Positions 19,870 through 29,376 of a DNA stretch of 64,000 nt are shown here, piece by piece; position 1 is the stretch's first letter; every line of letters starts with the position of its first letter. The notes beneath the pieces were generated by a model that saw only the letters and a list, made by a program, of their open reading frames with translations, did no database searches and was not told the origin of the DNA. The stretch is from Acidobacteriota bacterium (GTDB lineage Bacteria; Acidobacteriota; Terriglobia; Acidiferrales; UBA7541): assembly GCA_003225295.1 (NCBI GenBank), contig QHYZ01000068.1, positions 17,638 to 81,637 of the forward strand. The letters are read 5' to 3'. Both the position numbers and the translations under genes were made by a program.

Positions 19870-20009
19870 TGCTGGGGGCGCGGCACCGCTGCGCCCTCTC
19901 TTCTCTGCGACTTAGTGCCCTCATCGTTGAGTGTTTGGGCTTTTCCATCTTTGCATTGCCTCAACTGATTTGCCCGCGCTATCCTCACACTCTTCGCGGA
20001 GGTGCCCTT

Positions 20010-21062
20010 ATGCGGATTCGCCTTTGGATTGTCGTAACCCTACTGCTCACTCCTTTTCTGGCTCATGCCCAGTCCCCCTTCACTGTCGGCACCGCTTCTG
20101 CCGCCCCCAACGAGAAAGCCACCGGCACCCTCGAAGTTTCCGCTGGTGTCGACGCCGCCACCAGCATCCCCATCGTCGTCGTAAACGGGGCCAAGCCCGG
20201 CAAAATTCTCGCACTCGTCTCCGGTGCCCACGGCACCGAATACGTCTCCATCATCGCCATCGAAAAACTCATCGCCGATCTCGACCCCGCGCAAGTCACT
20301 GGCACCGTCATTCTCGTCCCGCTCATCAATATCCAATCCTTCGAGCAAAAAGTCCCGCACGTCAATCCCGTCGACAACAAAAGCATGAACCGTTTCTACC
20401 CCGGCAAACCCGACGGCACGCAAACCGAGCGCGCCTCTTTCCTCATCACCAGGGAAATCGTCGACCGCTGCGACTACCTCATCGACTACCACGGTGGCGA
20501 CCTCGACGAAAGCCTCCGCCCCTACGCCTACTGGGGGCCCACCGGCCGCGAAGCCCAGGACCGCACCTCCAAGGAAATGGTCCTCGCCTTCGGTCTCGAT
20601 CACATCATCATCTGGCGCGAACGCCCCACCGACCCCGTGGCCACCCGCTACCTCGACAACACCGCCTCGGTGCATGGAAAACCTTCCATCGTCGTCGAAG
20701 CCGGCCACGCTGGCACCGTCGACTCCGACGACGTCGCCCTCCTCGTCAACGGCACCCTCAGCACAATGCGCGCCTTGAAGATGCTCCCTGGCGACCCGCA
20801 TCCCATCGAAAATCCCGTTTGGATTGAAAAATTGGTGGACGTCCTCGCCGATGGCCCTGGCATCTGGTATCCCCTCGTCAAACGCGGCACTTACGTCTCT
20901 GCCGGAATGAAACTGGGCATCATCACCGACTATGTCGGTAAAGTTATCGCCGCGCCTCGCGCTCCGGTCTCCGCCGTCGTCCTGCACGTCAACGCGGTCC
21001 CCTCTCTAAAAAAGGGCGACAACATCGCCGACCTAGGCGTCCCCGCCGCCAAAGCCCCGTAA
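20010..21062 (+). CDS. Secreted succinylglutamate desuccinylase/aspartoacylase-like M14-type hydrolase
   Basis: A 350-aa exported zinc hydrolase of the AstE/AspA clan. A signal peptide (RLWIVVTLLLTPFLAHA) precedes a domain with the HxxE metal pair in SGAHGTEY (His74, Glu77) and the third ligand His161 in DYHGGD, followed by a C-terminal beta domain. Cytoplasmic relatives remove acyl groups from amino acids. This copy is exported, so it may deacylate or trim N-acylated amino acids or peptides in the periplasm. The frame stays open to 19869, but the ATG at 20010 follows GGAGG by seven bases and gives a clean leader. It continues the plus-strand peptidase block. Confidence 0.85.
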   Translation: MRIRLWIVVTLLLTPFLAHAQSPFTVGTASAAPNEKATGTLEVSAGVDAATSIPIVVVNGAKPGKILALVSGAHGTEYVSIIAIEKLIADLDPAQVTGTVILVPLINIQSFEQKVPHVNPVDNKSMNRFYPGKPDGTQTERASFLITREIVDRCDYLIDYHGGDLDESLRPYAYWGPTGREAQDRTSKEMVLAFGLDHIIIWRERPTDPVATRYLDNTASVHGKPSIVVEAGHAGTVDSDDVALLVNGTLSTMRALKMLPGDPHPIENPVWIEKLVDVLADGPGIWYPLVKRGTYVSAGMKLGIITDYVGKVIAAPRAPVSAVVLHVNAVPSLKKGDNIADLGVPAAKAP

Positions 21063-21381
21063 CCTGGCGCTGACCTCATGTATGCTCTACCAGCAGCGGG
21101 CCTCGTGCCGCGATCTTCAGATTGTGCAGGGGTGAGATCTTCGATCTTGTTACCTTCAAGGCGATTCTTCGGGACTGCTCTCCGGCGGATTGCCACACAA
21201 AATCTTCAACCCTGGTGCTTGCTTCGATCCGAACTGCGAACCTCTTCGCTAATATCGCTCCCGCGGCCGCGCACCGCACCTTGAGCGCGATCTTTTTCTT
21301 CAAGACCTCCCGCAAACGGCCGCCTCGCATTGCTCCGATTCCGCAGCCAGAGTATCCTCTCCCTTCTCACGGAGGACGCGG
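21063..21381. other. Intergenic region upstream of propeller gene B
   Basis: About 320 bases with no supported gene. A TATCCT -10-like element at about 21354-21359 lies just before the GGAGG ribosome site of the next gene. No convincing -35, repeat or RNA structure was identified. Confidence 0.35.
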
Positions 21382-24300
21382 ATGCGAATCGAGAAGTGGT
21401 TTGTCGTTGAAGTCGTCACCACAGCTTTTTTTTGTACTTCTCTATGCACTTCGGCGAACGCGCAGCAGTTCGAGCAGAAGCTTTATTCCGAGATGCGCTG
21501 GCGTTGTATTGGGCCGTTTCGCGGAGGCCGCACTGTTGCCATCTCCGGCGTGCCGCACCAACCCAACGTGTTCTACATGGCCGCTGTCAACGGCGGTGTC
21601 TGGAAGACCACCGATTTCGGAAACACCTGGAATCCGATTTTCGACGACCAGCCAACCGGCTCCGTCGGCGCGCTTGCCGTTGCTCCGTCCGATCCGAACA
21701 TCATCTACGTCGGCAGTGGCGAAGGATTGCAACGCCCCGATCTCGCCACCGGCGATGGCGTGTACAAATCAACCGACGCAGGAAAATCCTGGACGCACCT
21801 CGGCCTCCGCGACGCCCAGCAAATCACGGCGATACTTATCGACCCGAAGGATCCCCAACGCGTTTTCGTCGCCGCTGAAGGACATCCCTACGGTCCCAAC
21901 ACCGAACGCGGCGTTTTCCGTTCCACCGACGGCGGGCAGTCCTTCCAACAGGTTCTTTACAAGGGGGAAAACACCGGCGCCGCCGAACTTGCTTTCGATC
22001 CCACGAATCCGCAAACGATTTACGCCGTGTTGTGGGCCGCGCGCGTTGCACCGTGGGAGATTCGCAGCGGCGAATCGTTCATCAGCGCGGGAAGCGGCCT
22101 CTACAAATCCACCGATGGCGGAAGCAATTGGCGCCAACTCACGAAAGGCCTCCCCGCGGCGGATGATGGTCTGGGCCGCATGGGCATTGCCGTTTCGCAC
22201 AGCTTGCCGAACCGCGTTTATGCGAACGTGGAGGCAAAGAAAAATGCTGGCGTCTACCGCTCCGATGATTCCGGCGAATCGTGGAGACAGGTAAACGCCG
22301 ACCGTCGCATCGGTGGCCGCGGCCCGGGTGCAGCGGGCATCGCCGTTGCGCCGGACAACTCGGAGGTCATCTACGTTGCAAACACCACGACGTGGAAGTC
22401 GGCCGACGGCGGAAAAACATTTCTGGGATTCAAAGGCGCGCCCGGCGGCGACGATTACCAGCGCATTTGGATCAGCGCGGAAAATCCTCAGATTATCGCG
22501 CTCAGCTCCGATCAGGGTGCGGTCATCAGCGTAAACGGCGGTGCTACGTGGAGCAGTTGGTACAATCAGCCAACTGCCCAGTTCTATCACGTTACGACCG
22601 ACAATCGTTTTCCCTATGGGGTTTACGGCGCGCAGCAGGAAAGCGGATCCGTCGCGACGCAAAGCCGTAGCGATTATGGCGAAATTACTTTTCGCGATTG
22701 GCATCTCATTGGGATCTTTGAGTACGGATATATAGCGGTCGACCCGCTCGATCCGAACATTCTTTATGGCGACTGGCTCACGCGCACGAAGCAGGATATC
22801 GGCGAGTACGCCAAGGTTACACCGGAGCCAATTCGCCGCGGCGAGTATCGCTATACGCGCACGCTGCCGGTGGTGTTCTCGCCGCTCGAACCGCATACGC
22901 TGTACTTCGCGGCCAACGTGCTTTTCAAAACGACCGATGCGGGAAACAGTTGGCAAGCCATCAGTCCCGATCTCACGCGCGAATTCTATGAGATCCCCGC
23001 GAATCTCGGGGTTTTCGCCGCGAGTGATCCGGAGAAAGGAAAGCACCGCGGCGTTATCTACGCTGTCGCTCCTTCGTTCAAAGAGATTGACACCATCTGG
23101 GCGGGCACCGATGACGGGTTAATTCACATCACGCGCGATGGGGGCAAGACCTGGCAGAATGTCACGCCGCCGCAGCTCAAGCCGTGGAGCAAAGTCTCCA
23201 TCATCGAAGCCTCGCACTTCGATGCGGGGACGGCGTACGCTGCGATTAACTCGTTCCGGCTCGACGATCTGCGCGCGCACATTTATCGCACGCGCGATTT
23301 CGGCAAGACGTGGACGGAAATCACAAAAAATATTCCCGATGGCGGCGCCAGCAACGTAGTGCGCGAAGATCCGGTTCGAAGAGGTTTGTTGTTCGCCGGA
23401 ACGGAAGGCTCCGTCTACGTTTCCTTCAACGACGGAGACGATTGGCAGCCGCTACAGCTCAATCTGCCGCACACTTCCATGCGCGATCTCGCGATTCATG
23501 GCGACGATCTGATCGTCGCCACGCACGGACGGTCGTTCTGGATTCTTGATGACATCACGCCGATTCGGCAAATGAACACTGAAATTCCCAAGGAAAGTGT
23601 GCATCTCTTCGCACCGCAAGAAGCGATTCGGTTCCGCTGGAATCGAAATCCGGACACGCCGCTGCCACCGGAAGTTCCTGCAGGGAAAAATCCCCCAGAC
23701 GGCGCCATCATCGATTACTACCTGACGAACGCGGCAAAAGCGCCGGTCAAGCTCGAAATCTTTGACGCGCAGGATCATCTCGTGCGGCGCTATTCCGGCT
23801 CGGATAAACCCGAGCCTCTGGAAAAAACCGCCAGCGAGCATCCCATTCCGATGTATTGGGTTCGCCCGGCGCCGCTTCTTTCCGCGGGCGAGGGGATGCA
23901 CCGTTTTGTCTGGGACCTTCACTACGCGCCGCCGGATTCTCTTGGACATGAATTTCCGATCTCGGCGATCGTGCATGACACGCCAAAATATCCGCTGGGA
24001 GCGTGGGCACTACCCGGGAACTACACAGCGAAGCTCACGGTTGATGGGAAAAGCTTTTCTCAGCAGTTCGTCGTGAAAATGGACCCGCGCATCAGAGCTT
24101 CGTTGATCGATCTGCGCAAGCAGTTTGAAATGCAGAGCGGTGCCGTCGAAGGAATGAACAAGAGTTTCGGAGCGCTCTTGCTGGTCCGATCGGTGCGCAC
24201 TCAATTGAAGGAGCGCTCCGCGAAAGCAGGGAAAGGGACTCTTGTCGATACGATGGCCGCTCTTGACAAGCAAGCTGCGGAACTGGAAGGCGCGGCGCAG

Positions 24301-24609
24301 AGCAATTTCTTCGGCTTGCCGCCCGGCGCGAAGCGACCGGAGGATTTTTCCAGCTTGAACCAGCATTTCGGCGGCATTCTGGCGGTTGCAGACAGCGCCG
24401 ATGCCGCACCCACAGCGCAAGCCACCGCCGTCTTCAAGGAACTCCAAGAGGATCTTGAGAGACTCGCCGAGCGCTGGACAAGAATCCGGCAGCAGGATAT
24501 TCCAGCGCTAAACGCGGATCTCCAGAAGGCCGGACTTGCTCCCGTCGATCCGAACAAGTCACCCGATGCCGCTCCTTTCGCCGACGCGGATGGAGACGAC
24601 GAACCATGA
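21382..24609 (+). CDS. Secreted Asp-box (BNR) beta-propeller protein B, sortilin/VPS10-like
   Basis: A 1,075-aa exported paralogue of protein A. The signal peptide (about residues 1-27, ending SANA-QQ) is followed by the family block SEMRWRCIGPFRGGRTVA and Asp-box motifs such as KTTDFGNTW, KSTDAGKSW, RSTDGGQSF, KSTDGGSNW and RTRDFGKTW. The propeller part runs to about residue 720. A beta-rich segment and a helical tail ending in acidic residues follow. It lies in a plus-strand run after the peptidase genes and only 34 bases before paralogue C, so B and C are probably one transcript. Function is not known. The sequence supports a binding or scaffold role better than a hydrolase role, because no catalytic set is visible. 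Confidence 0.83.
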   Translation: MRIEKWFVVEVVTTAFFCTSLCTSANAQQFEQKLYSEMRWRCIGPFRGGRTVAISGVPHQPNVFYMAAVNGGVWKTTDFGNTWNPIFDDQPTGSVGALAVAPSDPNIIYVGSGEGLQRPDLATGDGVYKSTDAGKSWTHLGLRDAQQITAILIDPKDPQRVFVAAEGHPYGPNTERGVFRSTDGGQSFQQVLYKGENTGAAELAFDPTNPQTIYAVLWAARVAPWEIRSGESFISAGSGLYKSTDGGSNWRQLTKGLPAADDGLGRMGIAVSHSLPNRVYANVEAKKNAGVYRSDDSGESWRQVNADRRIGGRGPGAAGIAVAPDNSEVIYVANTTTWKSADGGKTFLGFKGAPGGDDYQRIWISAENPQIIALSSDQGAVISVNGGATWSSWYNQPTAQFYHVTTDNRFPYGVYGAQQESGSVATQSRSDYGEITFRDWHLIGIFEYGYIAVDPLDPNILYGDWLTRTKQDIGEYAKVTPEPIRRGEYRYTRTLPVVFSPLEPHTLYFAANVLFKTTDAGNSWQAISPDLTREFYEIPANLGVFAASDPEKGKHRGVIYAVAPSFKEIDTIWAGTDDGLIHITRDGGKTWQNVTPPQLKPWSKVSIIEASHFDAGTAYAAINSFRLDDLRAHIYRTRDFGKTWTEITKNIPDGGASNVVREDPVRRGLLFAGTEGSVYVSFNDGDDWQPLQLNLPHTSMRDLAIHGDDLIVATHGRSFWILDDITPIRQMNTEIPKESVHLFAPQEAIRFRWNRNPDTPLPPEVPAGKNPPDGAIIDYYLTNAAKAPVKLEIFDAQDHLVRRYSGSDKPEPLEKTASEHPIPMYWVRPAPLLSAGEGMHRFVWDLHYAPPDSLGHEFPISAIVHDTPKYPLGAWALPGNYTAKLTVDGKSFSQQFVVKMDPRIRASLIDLRKQFEMQSGAVEGMNKSFGALLLVRSVRTQLKERSAKAGKGTLVDTMAALDKQAAELEGAAQSNFFGLPPGAKRPEDFSSLNQHFGGILAVADSADAAPTAQATAVFKELQEDLERLAERWTRIRQQDIPALNADLQKAGLAPVDPNKSPDAAPFADADGDDEP

Positions 24610-24643
24610 ACGGGACCGCACTGGAAATTCGACAGGCGCCCAA

Positions 24644-27600
24644 ATGAAGAGTTTACGTATGTTTCGAATTCTCTTTTTTGCTTTTACGGTCCTGTGGTCC
24701 GCGGGATTTGCGATGGCTGTAATCGACCGCGCACAGCAGATTCCAGAATCGCTCTATTCCGAAATGAAATGGCGAATGATCGGGCCATTTCGCGCGGGAA
24801 AGGTGAACGCCGTGGCCGGTGTGCCGGGAAATCCCGGTGTCTATTATTTCGGGGCGAATGGCGGAGGCGTCTGGAAGACGACTGACGGCGGCACGGTGTG
24901 GAAGCCAATTTTCGATGAAGAACCGGTGGCGTCCATTGGGGCGCTGGCACTTGCTCCTTCGAATCCGAACATCATTTACGTGGGAAGCGGAGAAAACAAT
25001 CTCTATGCCGACATCACGTATGGAAATGGCATGTACAAATCCATTGATGCGGGAGCGACGTGGCAACATCTCGGACTTGAGGACACACGTCATATCGCAC
25101 GCATCCTGGTAGATCCTCGAAACCCGGATATCGTGCTGGTGGCAGCCATGGGCCACAGCTTTGGGCCGAACAAAGAGCGCGGCGTTTTCCGTTCAGCCGA
25201 TGGTGGACGAAACTGGAAGAAGGTTTTGTACAAGGACGACGTTACAGGTGCAGTGGATCTTAGTTTCGAACCGGGGAATCCACGCGTGGTTTACGCGACG
25301 CTGTGGCATGGCATCCGCAAGCCGGGACACAAGGGAACTTCGTTTGGTCCCGGCAGTGGGCTCTACAAGTCAGCAGACCAAGGCTTGACGTGGACACAGA
25401 TCACGGGACACGGTCTACCGACGGGGGACTGGGGCCGGTCTGGCGTTGCGGTGGCCCCCGGAAATCATGGGCAACGCGTTTACCTGATTCTGGAAGCCAA
25501 CGAAAAAGACGGGGGTCTCTATCGTTCCGACGATGCGGGAGCAACCTGGAAGAAAGCCACGGAGGATCGCCGCATCCAAGGGTATTGGTACATGAGCGAG
25601 GTTTTTGCAGACTCGAAAAACCCCGATGTGGTGTATGTGCCTTCGCAAAATCTATACCGTTCGACGGACGGCGGGCATACCTTTACTGCCATCAAGGGCG
25701 CACCTGGTGGCGACGACTACCACACCGTGTGGATCGATCCGACAAATTCGCAACGCATCATGCTGGGTGTCGACCAGGGCGCGACGATCAGCCTCAACGG
25801 AGGCCAGTCCTGGAGCACGTGGTACAACCAGCCAACGGGGCAATTTTATCGGCTCGCGACAGATCACCGGTTTCCTTACTGGGTGTATGGGCCGCAACAG
25901 GACAGCGGCACAGCGGGCATCGCCAGCCGCGGAAACAATGGACAGATCACGGAGCGTGATTGGCTCCCAGTCGGCCCAGGAGAGAGCGGTTACACAATCC
26001 CCGACCCGCTAGACGCGGATGTGATCTATAACGCGGGTCCGGGTGGCAGCGTCGTGCGATTGTCAAAAATCACAGGGCAGGTGCGGGATATTTCCCCAGC
26101 GCCGGTCTCGTTTGGCAGCAAGTACCGTTTCAACTGGACGATTCCGCTGGTTTTTTCGCCGCAAGATCCACATCTGCTTTATCTCGGGACGCAGTTTCTC
26201 TTGAAAACGACGGATGCAGGGACTAGCTGGCAGGCCGTGAGTCCCGATCTCACGCGTACGCGCGCCGCGGAAAAAGATTCGAAACAGGTGCTTGGCACAG
26301 TCCTGACGATTGCGCCTTCAGAGATCAAGGAGGGTCTCATTTGGGTTGGGACGGATGACGGGAATGTCCAACTCACGAAGGACGGCGGAGCGACGTGGCA
26401 GAACGTCACGCCGACGGGCGTATCGGAGTGGAGCACGGTGAGCATTATTGAATCTTCGCACTTCGATCCCGGTACGGCCTATGCGGCGGTGAATCGAAAC
26501 AGTCTCGACGATTTGCACCCGCACATTTTTCGGACGGGCGACTTTGGAAAGACGTGGCAGGAAACGGTTAACGGCATTGGCGACGACGATTTTGTCCGCG
26601 TGGTGCGCGAGGATCCGGTGCGCCAGGGGTTGATGTACGCGGGGACGGAACGAGGAGCGTACGTTTCGTTTGATGGCGGAGATCATTGGCAATCGCTCCG
26701 GCTGAACATGCCGGTAGTGGCCATCCACGATCTGGCCATCGAGCAGGATGACCTAGTGGCCGCGACGTATGGCCGGTCGTTCTGGATTCTCGACGATGTC
26801 ACGCCGCTTCGCCAGGCGGATGCGCGGGTAGCATCTTCTGGCGCGCATCTCTTTGCGCCACGAACCGCCATCCGTGTGCGCCGCGATGAGAATCAGGACA
26901 CGCCGCTGCCGCCGGAAGTTCCTGCGAGAAAAAATCCTCCCGATGGCGCCATCCTGAATTACGTTTTGCCGGCCAATACTGCCGGAGACATTCAACTGGA
27001 AATTTACGACGCGGATGAAAAGCTGGTGCGGAGTTTTTCCAGCGTGCCTGCGCCAAAAGAACCAGAGGAAACTCCCTTCGTGGCGGAGTACTGGATCGGA
27101 CATCCCCAAGCGCTTTCGAAAGCAGCCGGAATGCACCGTTTTGTTTGGAATCTGCGCGATCCCGATCCGCGCGCTCTGCACGCGCAGTCTCCTTACAACT
27201 ATCCGATCGCGGCGATTGTGGGCTCGACGCCGCTGCCGCCGCAGGGACCACTGGTGCTGCCGGGGAAGTATGAGGTGCGGCTGAACGTGGGGGAACAGGT
27301 CTTTCGCCAACCGCTGGAAGTCAAGATGGATCCGCGGGTGGTGGCGGCGCGCAACGAATTGCAGAGTTCCCTGGAGTTGCAACTGAAAATCTCCGCGTTG
27401 CTCGAGAAAAACTTTGTCGGCTACCAGCAAACGAAGGTATTGCGCGGACGCCTGACCGAATTGATGAAGCGTCCCAAGGAAGACGCGATTGCCGTTGCGG
27501 CCGACGCGCTGGACGCGAAAATCGCCGCGCTGCAAGGGGAAGCGACACCGATCCTGGAGACACCGAAGACGGCCAGTCTCATGGTGGTGAACGATACCTT

Positions 27601-27823
27601 GACGGCGCTGATGGCGCTGGTGGATGGAGCGGACTTCGCGCCATCAGAAGAATCATTTGCAGCGTATCGGCGCATCTGCAAGGGTTCGAACGAAGCTCTT
27701 GCGGCCTGGCAGGAACTGAAGAACAAAGACGCCGCCGCGCTGAACAGCATGCTGGAGAAAAGCAATCTCGCGGCGCTGCCCGAGGTACCCGATCTAGCTG
27801 CCGATACGGCTTGCGGAGACTGA
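24644..27823 (+). CDS. Secreted Asp-box (BNR) beta-propeller protein C, sortilin/VPS10-like
   Basis: A 1,059-aa paralogue directly behind protein B. It has a signal peptide (FRILFFAFTVLWSAGFAMA), then SEMKWRMIGPFRAGKVNAVAG and repeated Asp-boxes (KTTDGGTVW, KSIDAGATW, RSADGGRNW, KSADQGLTW, RSDDAGATW). The beta-rich and helical C-terminal thirds resemble those of A and B. The start is uncertain: the ATG at 24644 has no good ribosome site, an ATG five codons later at 24659 is an alternative, and translation may be coupled to gene B. The frame itself reaches back into the end of gene B to 24536, where it would lack a leader. Confidence 0.82.
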   Translation: MKSLRMFRILFFAFTVLWSAGFAMAVIDRAQQIPESLYSEMKWRMIGPFRAGKVNAVAGVPGNPGVYYFGANGGGVWKTTDGGTVWKPIFDEEPVASIGALALAPSNPNIIYVGSGENNLYADITYGNGMYKSIDAGATWQHLGLEDTRHIARILVDPRNPDIVLVAAMGHSFGPNKERGVFRSADGGRNWKKVLYKDDVTGAVDLSFEPGNPRVVYATLWHGIRKPGHKGTSFGPGSGLYKSADQGLTWTQITGHGLPTGDWGRSGVAVAPGNHGQRVYLILEANEKDGGLYRSDDAGATWKKATEDRRIQGYWYMSEVFADSKNPDVVYVPSQNLYRSTDGGHTFTAIKGAPGGDDYHTVWIDPTNSQRIMLGVDQGATISLNGGQSWSTWYNQPTGQFYRLATDHRFPYWVYGPQQDSGTAGIASRGNNGQITERDWLPVGPGESGYTIPDPLDADVIYNAGPGGSVVRLSKITGQVRDISPAPVSFGSKYRFNWTIPLVFSPQDPHLLYLGTQFLLKTTDAGTSWQAVSPDLTRTRAAEKDSKQVLGTVLTIAPSEIKEGLIWVGTDDGNVQLTKDGGATWQNVTPTGVSEWSTVSIIESSHFDPGTAYAAVNRNSLDDLHPHIFRTGDFGKTWQETVNGIGDDDFVRVVREDPVRQGLMYAGTERGAYVSFDGGDHWQSLRLNMPVVAIHDLAIEQDDLVAATYGRSFWILDDVTPLRQADARVASSGAHLFAPRTAIRVRRDENQDTPLPPEVPARKNPPDGAILNYVLPANTAGDIQLEIYDADEKLVRSFSSVPAPKEPEETPFVAEYWIGHPQALSKAAGMHRFVWNLRDPDPRALHAQSPYNYPIAAIVGSTPLPPQGPLVLPGKYEVRLNVGEQVFRQPLEVKMDPRVVAARNELQSSLELQLKISALLEKNFVGYQQTKVLRGRLTELMKRPKEDAIAVAADALDAKIAALQGEATPILETPKTASLMVVNDTLTALMALVDGADFAPSEESFAAYRRICKGSNEALAAWQELKNKDAAALNSMLEKSNLAALPEVPDLAADTACGD

Positions 27824-27957
27824 GGCTAATTTCTCACTTTCTCATCTCACTGGAAGCTTCCAACTCTCTCCAATAGGATGGCCACCCTCCAGAATACGGC
27901 AACGTCGAACCTGCAGGATCTTAGTTAGCCGCATGTCTGCAACGAAATGTGGATCAG

Positions 27958-27980
27958 CTGAGACCCTTCGCTTCGCTCAG
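27958..27980. repeat. REP-like short palindrome
   Basis: In the 272-base gap after propeller gene C, CTGAG at 27958-27962 pairs with CTCAG at 27976-27980 around the core CCTTCGCTTCG. Elements containing CTTCGCTTCGCTCAGGA are common between genes in many high-GC bacteria. Only one copy was noticed in this window, so repeat status is from general knowledge and is tentative. Confidence 0.3.
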
Positions 27981-28095
27981 GATAACAATGGCCGGATTAG
28001 CCTTAAGAGCAGGCGCTTTCGTCGGGAGAAAGCCGGGCGAGCAGGATCACCACCGGAGCATTTCGCTTGCCCGAGGACGCCGGAAAATGACGCAC

Positions 28096-28650
28096 CTACC
28101 TTACGTCTGGAGGCTGCTGGAGTTGCGACAGATCCGCCAAGACCTCGGCGCTGTGCTTTTCGGCGTTCACGTTGAGATAGGTCTTGCGAACGATGCTATG
28201 GGGATCGATGAGAAAGGTATGGCGCGCGGAAAGCTTGGCGACCCCCAGGTTCATCAACGAGTCGTACGAGGATGAGACCTGATGGTTTGTATCCGCGAGC
28301 AGCCTGAAGCCGAGACCTTCTTTGGCGCAGAACTTCTGGTGAGTGGTTTCATCCTGAACACTCACGCCGAGGATGATCGCGTTTTTCTCCTCATATTGCC
28401 GGAGGTCGCGCTGGAAATTGTGTGCTTCTTTGGTGCACCCGCTGGTGAAGTCCTTGGGATAGAAATAGAGCACCACCCATTTGCCGCGGAGGTCGTGCAG
28501 ACGGAGAGCTTTTCCATCCTGCGAATTCAGCGTAAAGTCCGGCGCGGGCGTCCCTGAGGAGGGCGCTTTGCCTCCGGTGCGCATGGCGCGGACGACGACG
28601 ATTCCGATGAACAGAACGATGATAGCTACGAAGATTCCAATCATTTTCAT
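28096..28650 (-). CDS. Membrane-anchored peroxiredoxin (BCP/AhpC-TSA family)
   Basis: A 184-aa thiol peroxidase that reduces hydroperoxides. Residues 3-21 form a transmembrane anchor (GIFVAIIVLFIGIVVV), so the thioredoxin-fold domain is probably periplasmic. The domain has APDFTLNSQDGK, then YFYPKDFTSGCTKEA with the peroxidatic Cys72. In E. coli BCP the resolving Cys lies five residues later. Here that position is His77, and the only other Cys is 108 (KFCAKEG). The protein therefore works either as a 1-Cys enzyme or with Cys108. It is convergent with propeller gene C and lies 46 bases downstream of the pagL-like gene on the same strand. Confidence 0.9.
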   Translation of the reverse strand: MKMIGIFVAIIVLFIGIVVVRAMRTGGKAPSSGTPAPDFTLNSQDGKALRLHDLRGKWVVLYFYPKDFTSGCTKEAHNFQRDLRQYEEKNAIILGVSVQDETTHQKFCAKEGLGFRLLADTNHQVSSSYDSLMNLGVAKLSARHTFLIDPHSIVRKTYLNVNAEKHSAEVLADLSQLQQPPDVR

Positions 28651-28696
28651 CTCGCATACTCACCTCTGGTGTTGCACTGGACACGCTGCGCAGTGG

Positions 28697-29281
28697 CTAT
28701 TCCTTTTGGCTGAACAGACCGAAGCCTAAGCGAAACTGAATGGTATTAATACCTGGATTTGGCGTTGCAAGCCCAGCGTTCGAAATATGCATGTAGCGGA
28801 CTTCCGCGCTGAGGTTGCGCTTGCTGCGCAGGAAGTGGAGGCCGGCTGCGCCGCTGGTGGTGAAATTGATGCGGGATGTTCCTTCGGGCACCTTGGTATT
28901 GGTAAAGAGAGTGCCGCCGCCAAGTTCGAGATACGGAACCACGCTGCTGTGCGTGTCCAGCGCCCATTTGAACGCGAAAGGGTTTATGCCAACGCCGTAG
29001 GCGGTGTTCGTTTTCTGAGCAACCATGAAGACCGGAACGGCATCCACGGCATATTCCAAGCGGCCGCGCAGGAATCCAGGTCCGTGCGGCGCAGTGAGGA
29101 TCAATCCGTAGCGGAAGCCCGCATTCCATACTCCGTCGCCGGATTGGCTGCCATTGATTCCGCGGCCACCGCCGGTCCACACCTGCAACTCATGGCCGCC
29201 CTCGACGGGGCCGGCTTGCGCGCGAACTGCGGGCGCGTTGAGGAACATGGCAAAGAGGACGGCCGTTAATACTCTTCTCAC
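28697..29281 (-). CDS. PagL-like lipid A 3-O-deacylase (acyloxyacyl hydrolase family)
   Basis: A 194-aa outer-membrane barrel protein. The signal peptide ends near VRAQA. The barrel has beta-strand sequence such as LRGRLEYAVDAVPVF and PYLELGGGTLF, and the family motif YMHISNAGL gives the catalytic His165 and Ser167; the C-terminal region is strand-rich. PagL removes the 3-O-linked acyl chain from lipid A, remodelling the outer membrane. The start is a GTG at 29281 with AAGGAG upstream. It is followed on the same strand by the peroxiredoxin gene. Family assignment rests on the HxSNAG-type motif and the size, and is fairly sure. The acyl position cleaved is not visible. Confidence 0.83.
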   Translation of the reverse strand: MRRVLTAVLFAMFLNAPAVRAQAGPVEGGHELQVWTGGGRGINGSQSGDGVWNAGFRYGLILTAPHGPGFLRGRLEYAVDAVPVFMVAQKTNTAYGVGINPFAFKWALDTHSSVVPYLELGGGTLFTNTKVPEGTSRINFTTSGAAGLHFLRSKRNLSAEVRYMHISNAGLATPNPGINTIQFRLGFGLFSQKE

Positions 29282-29376
29282 AGAGGGCGCTCCTTCCAGT
29301 TCTTTGATTCCCGCCGCCGCGGTCTTGGTGCTGAGAAGATATAGAAAACTGGTTCGAAAGGCGACTCCCTTCTACT

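Noticed and set aside
20040..20987. 315-codon open frame on the minus strand
   Set aside because: Antisense to the AstE-like gene. Its Gly/Val/Asp-rich composition is the mirror of that gene's codon usage.
21769..23046. 425-codon open frame on the minus strand
   Set aside because: Lies wholly inside propeller gene B, whose Asp-box motifs prove the plus frame. Long antisense frames are common at this GC content.
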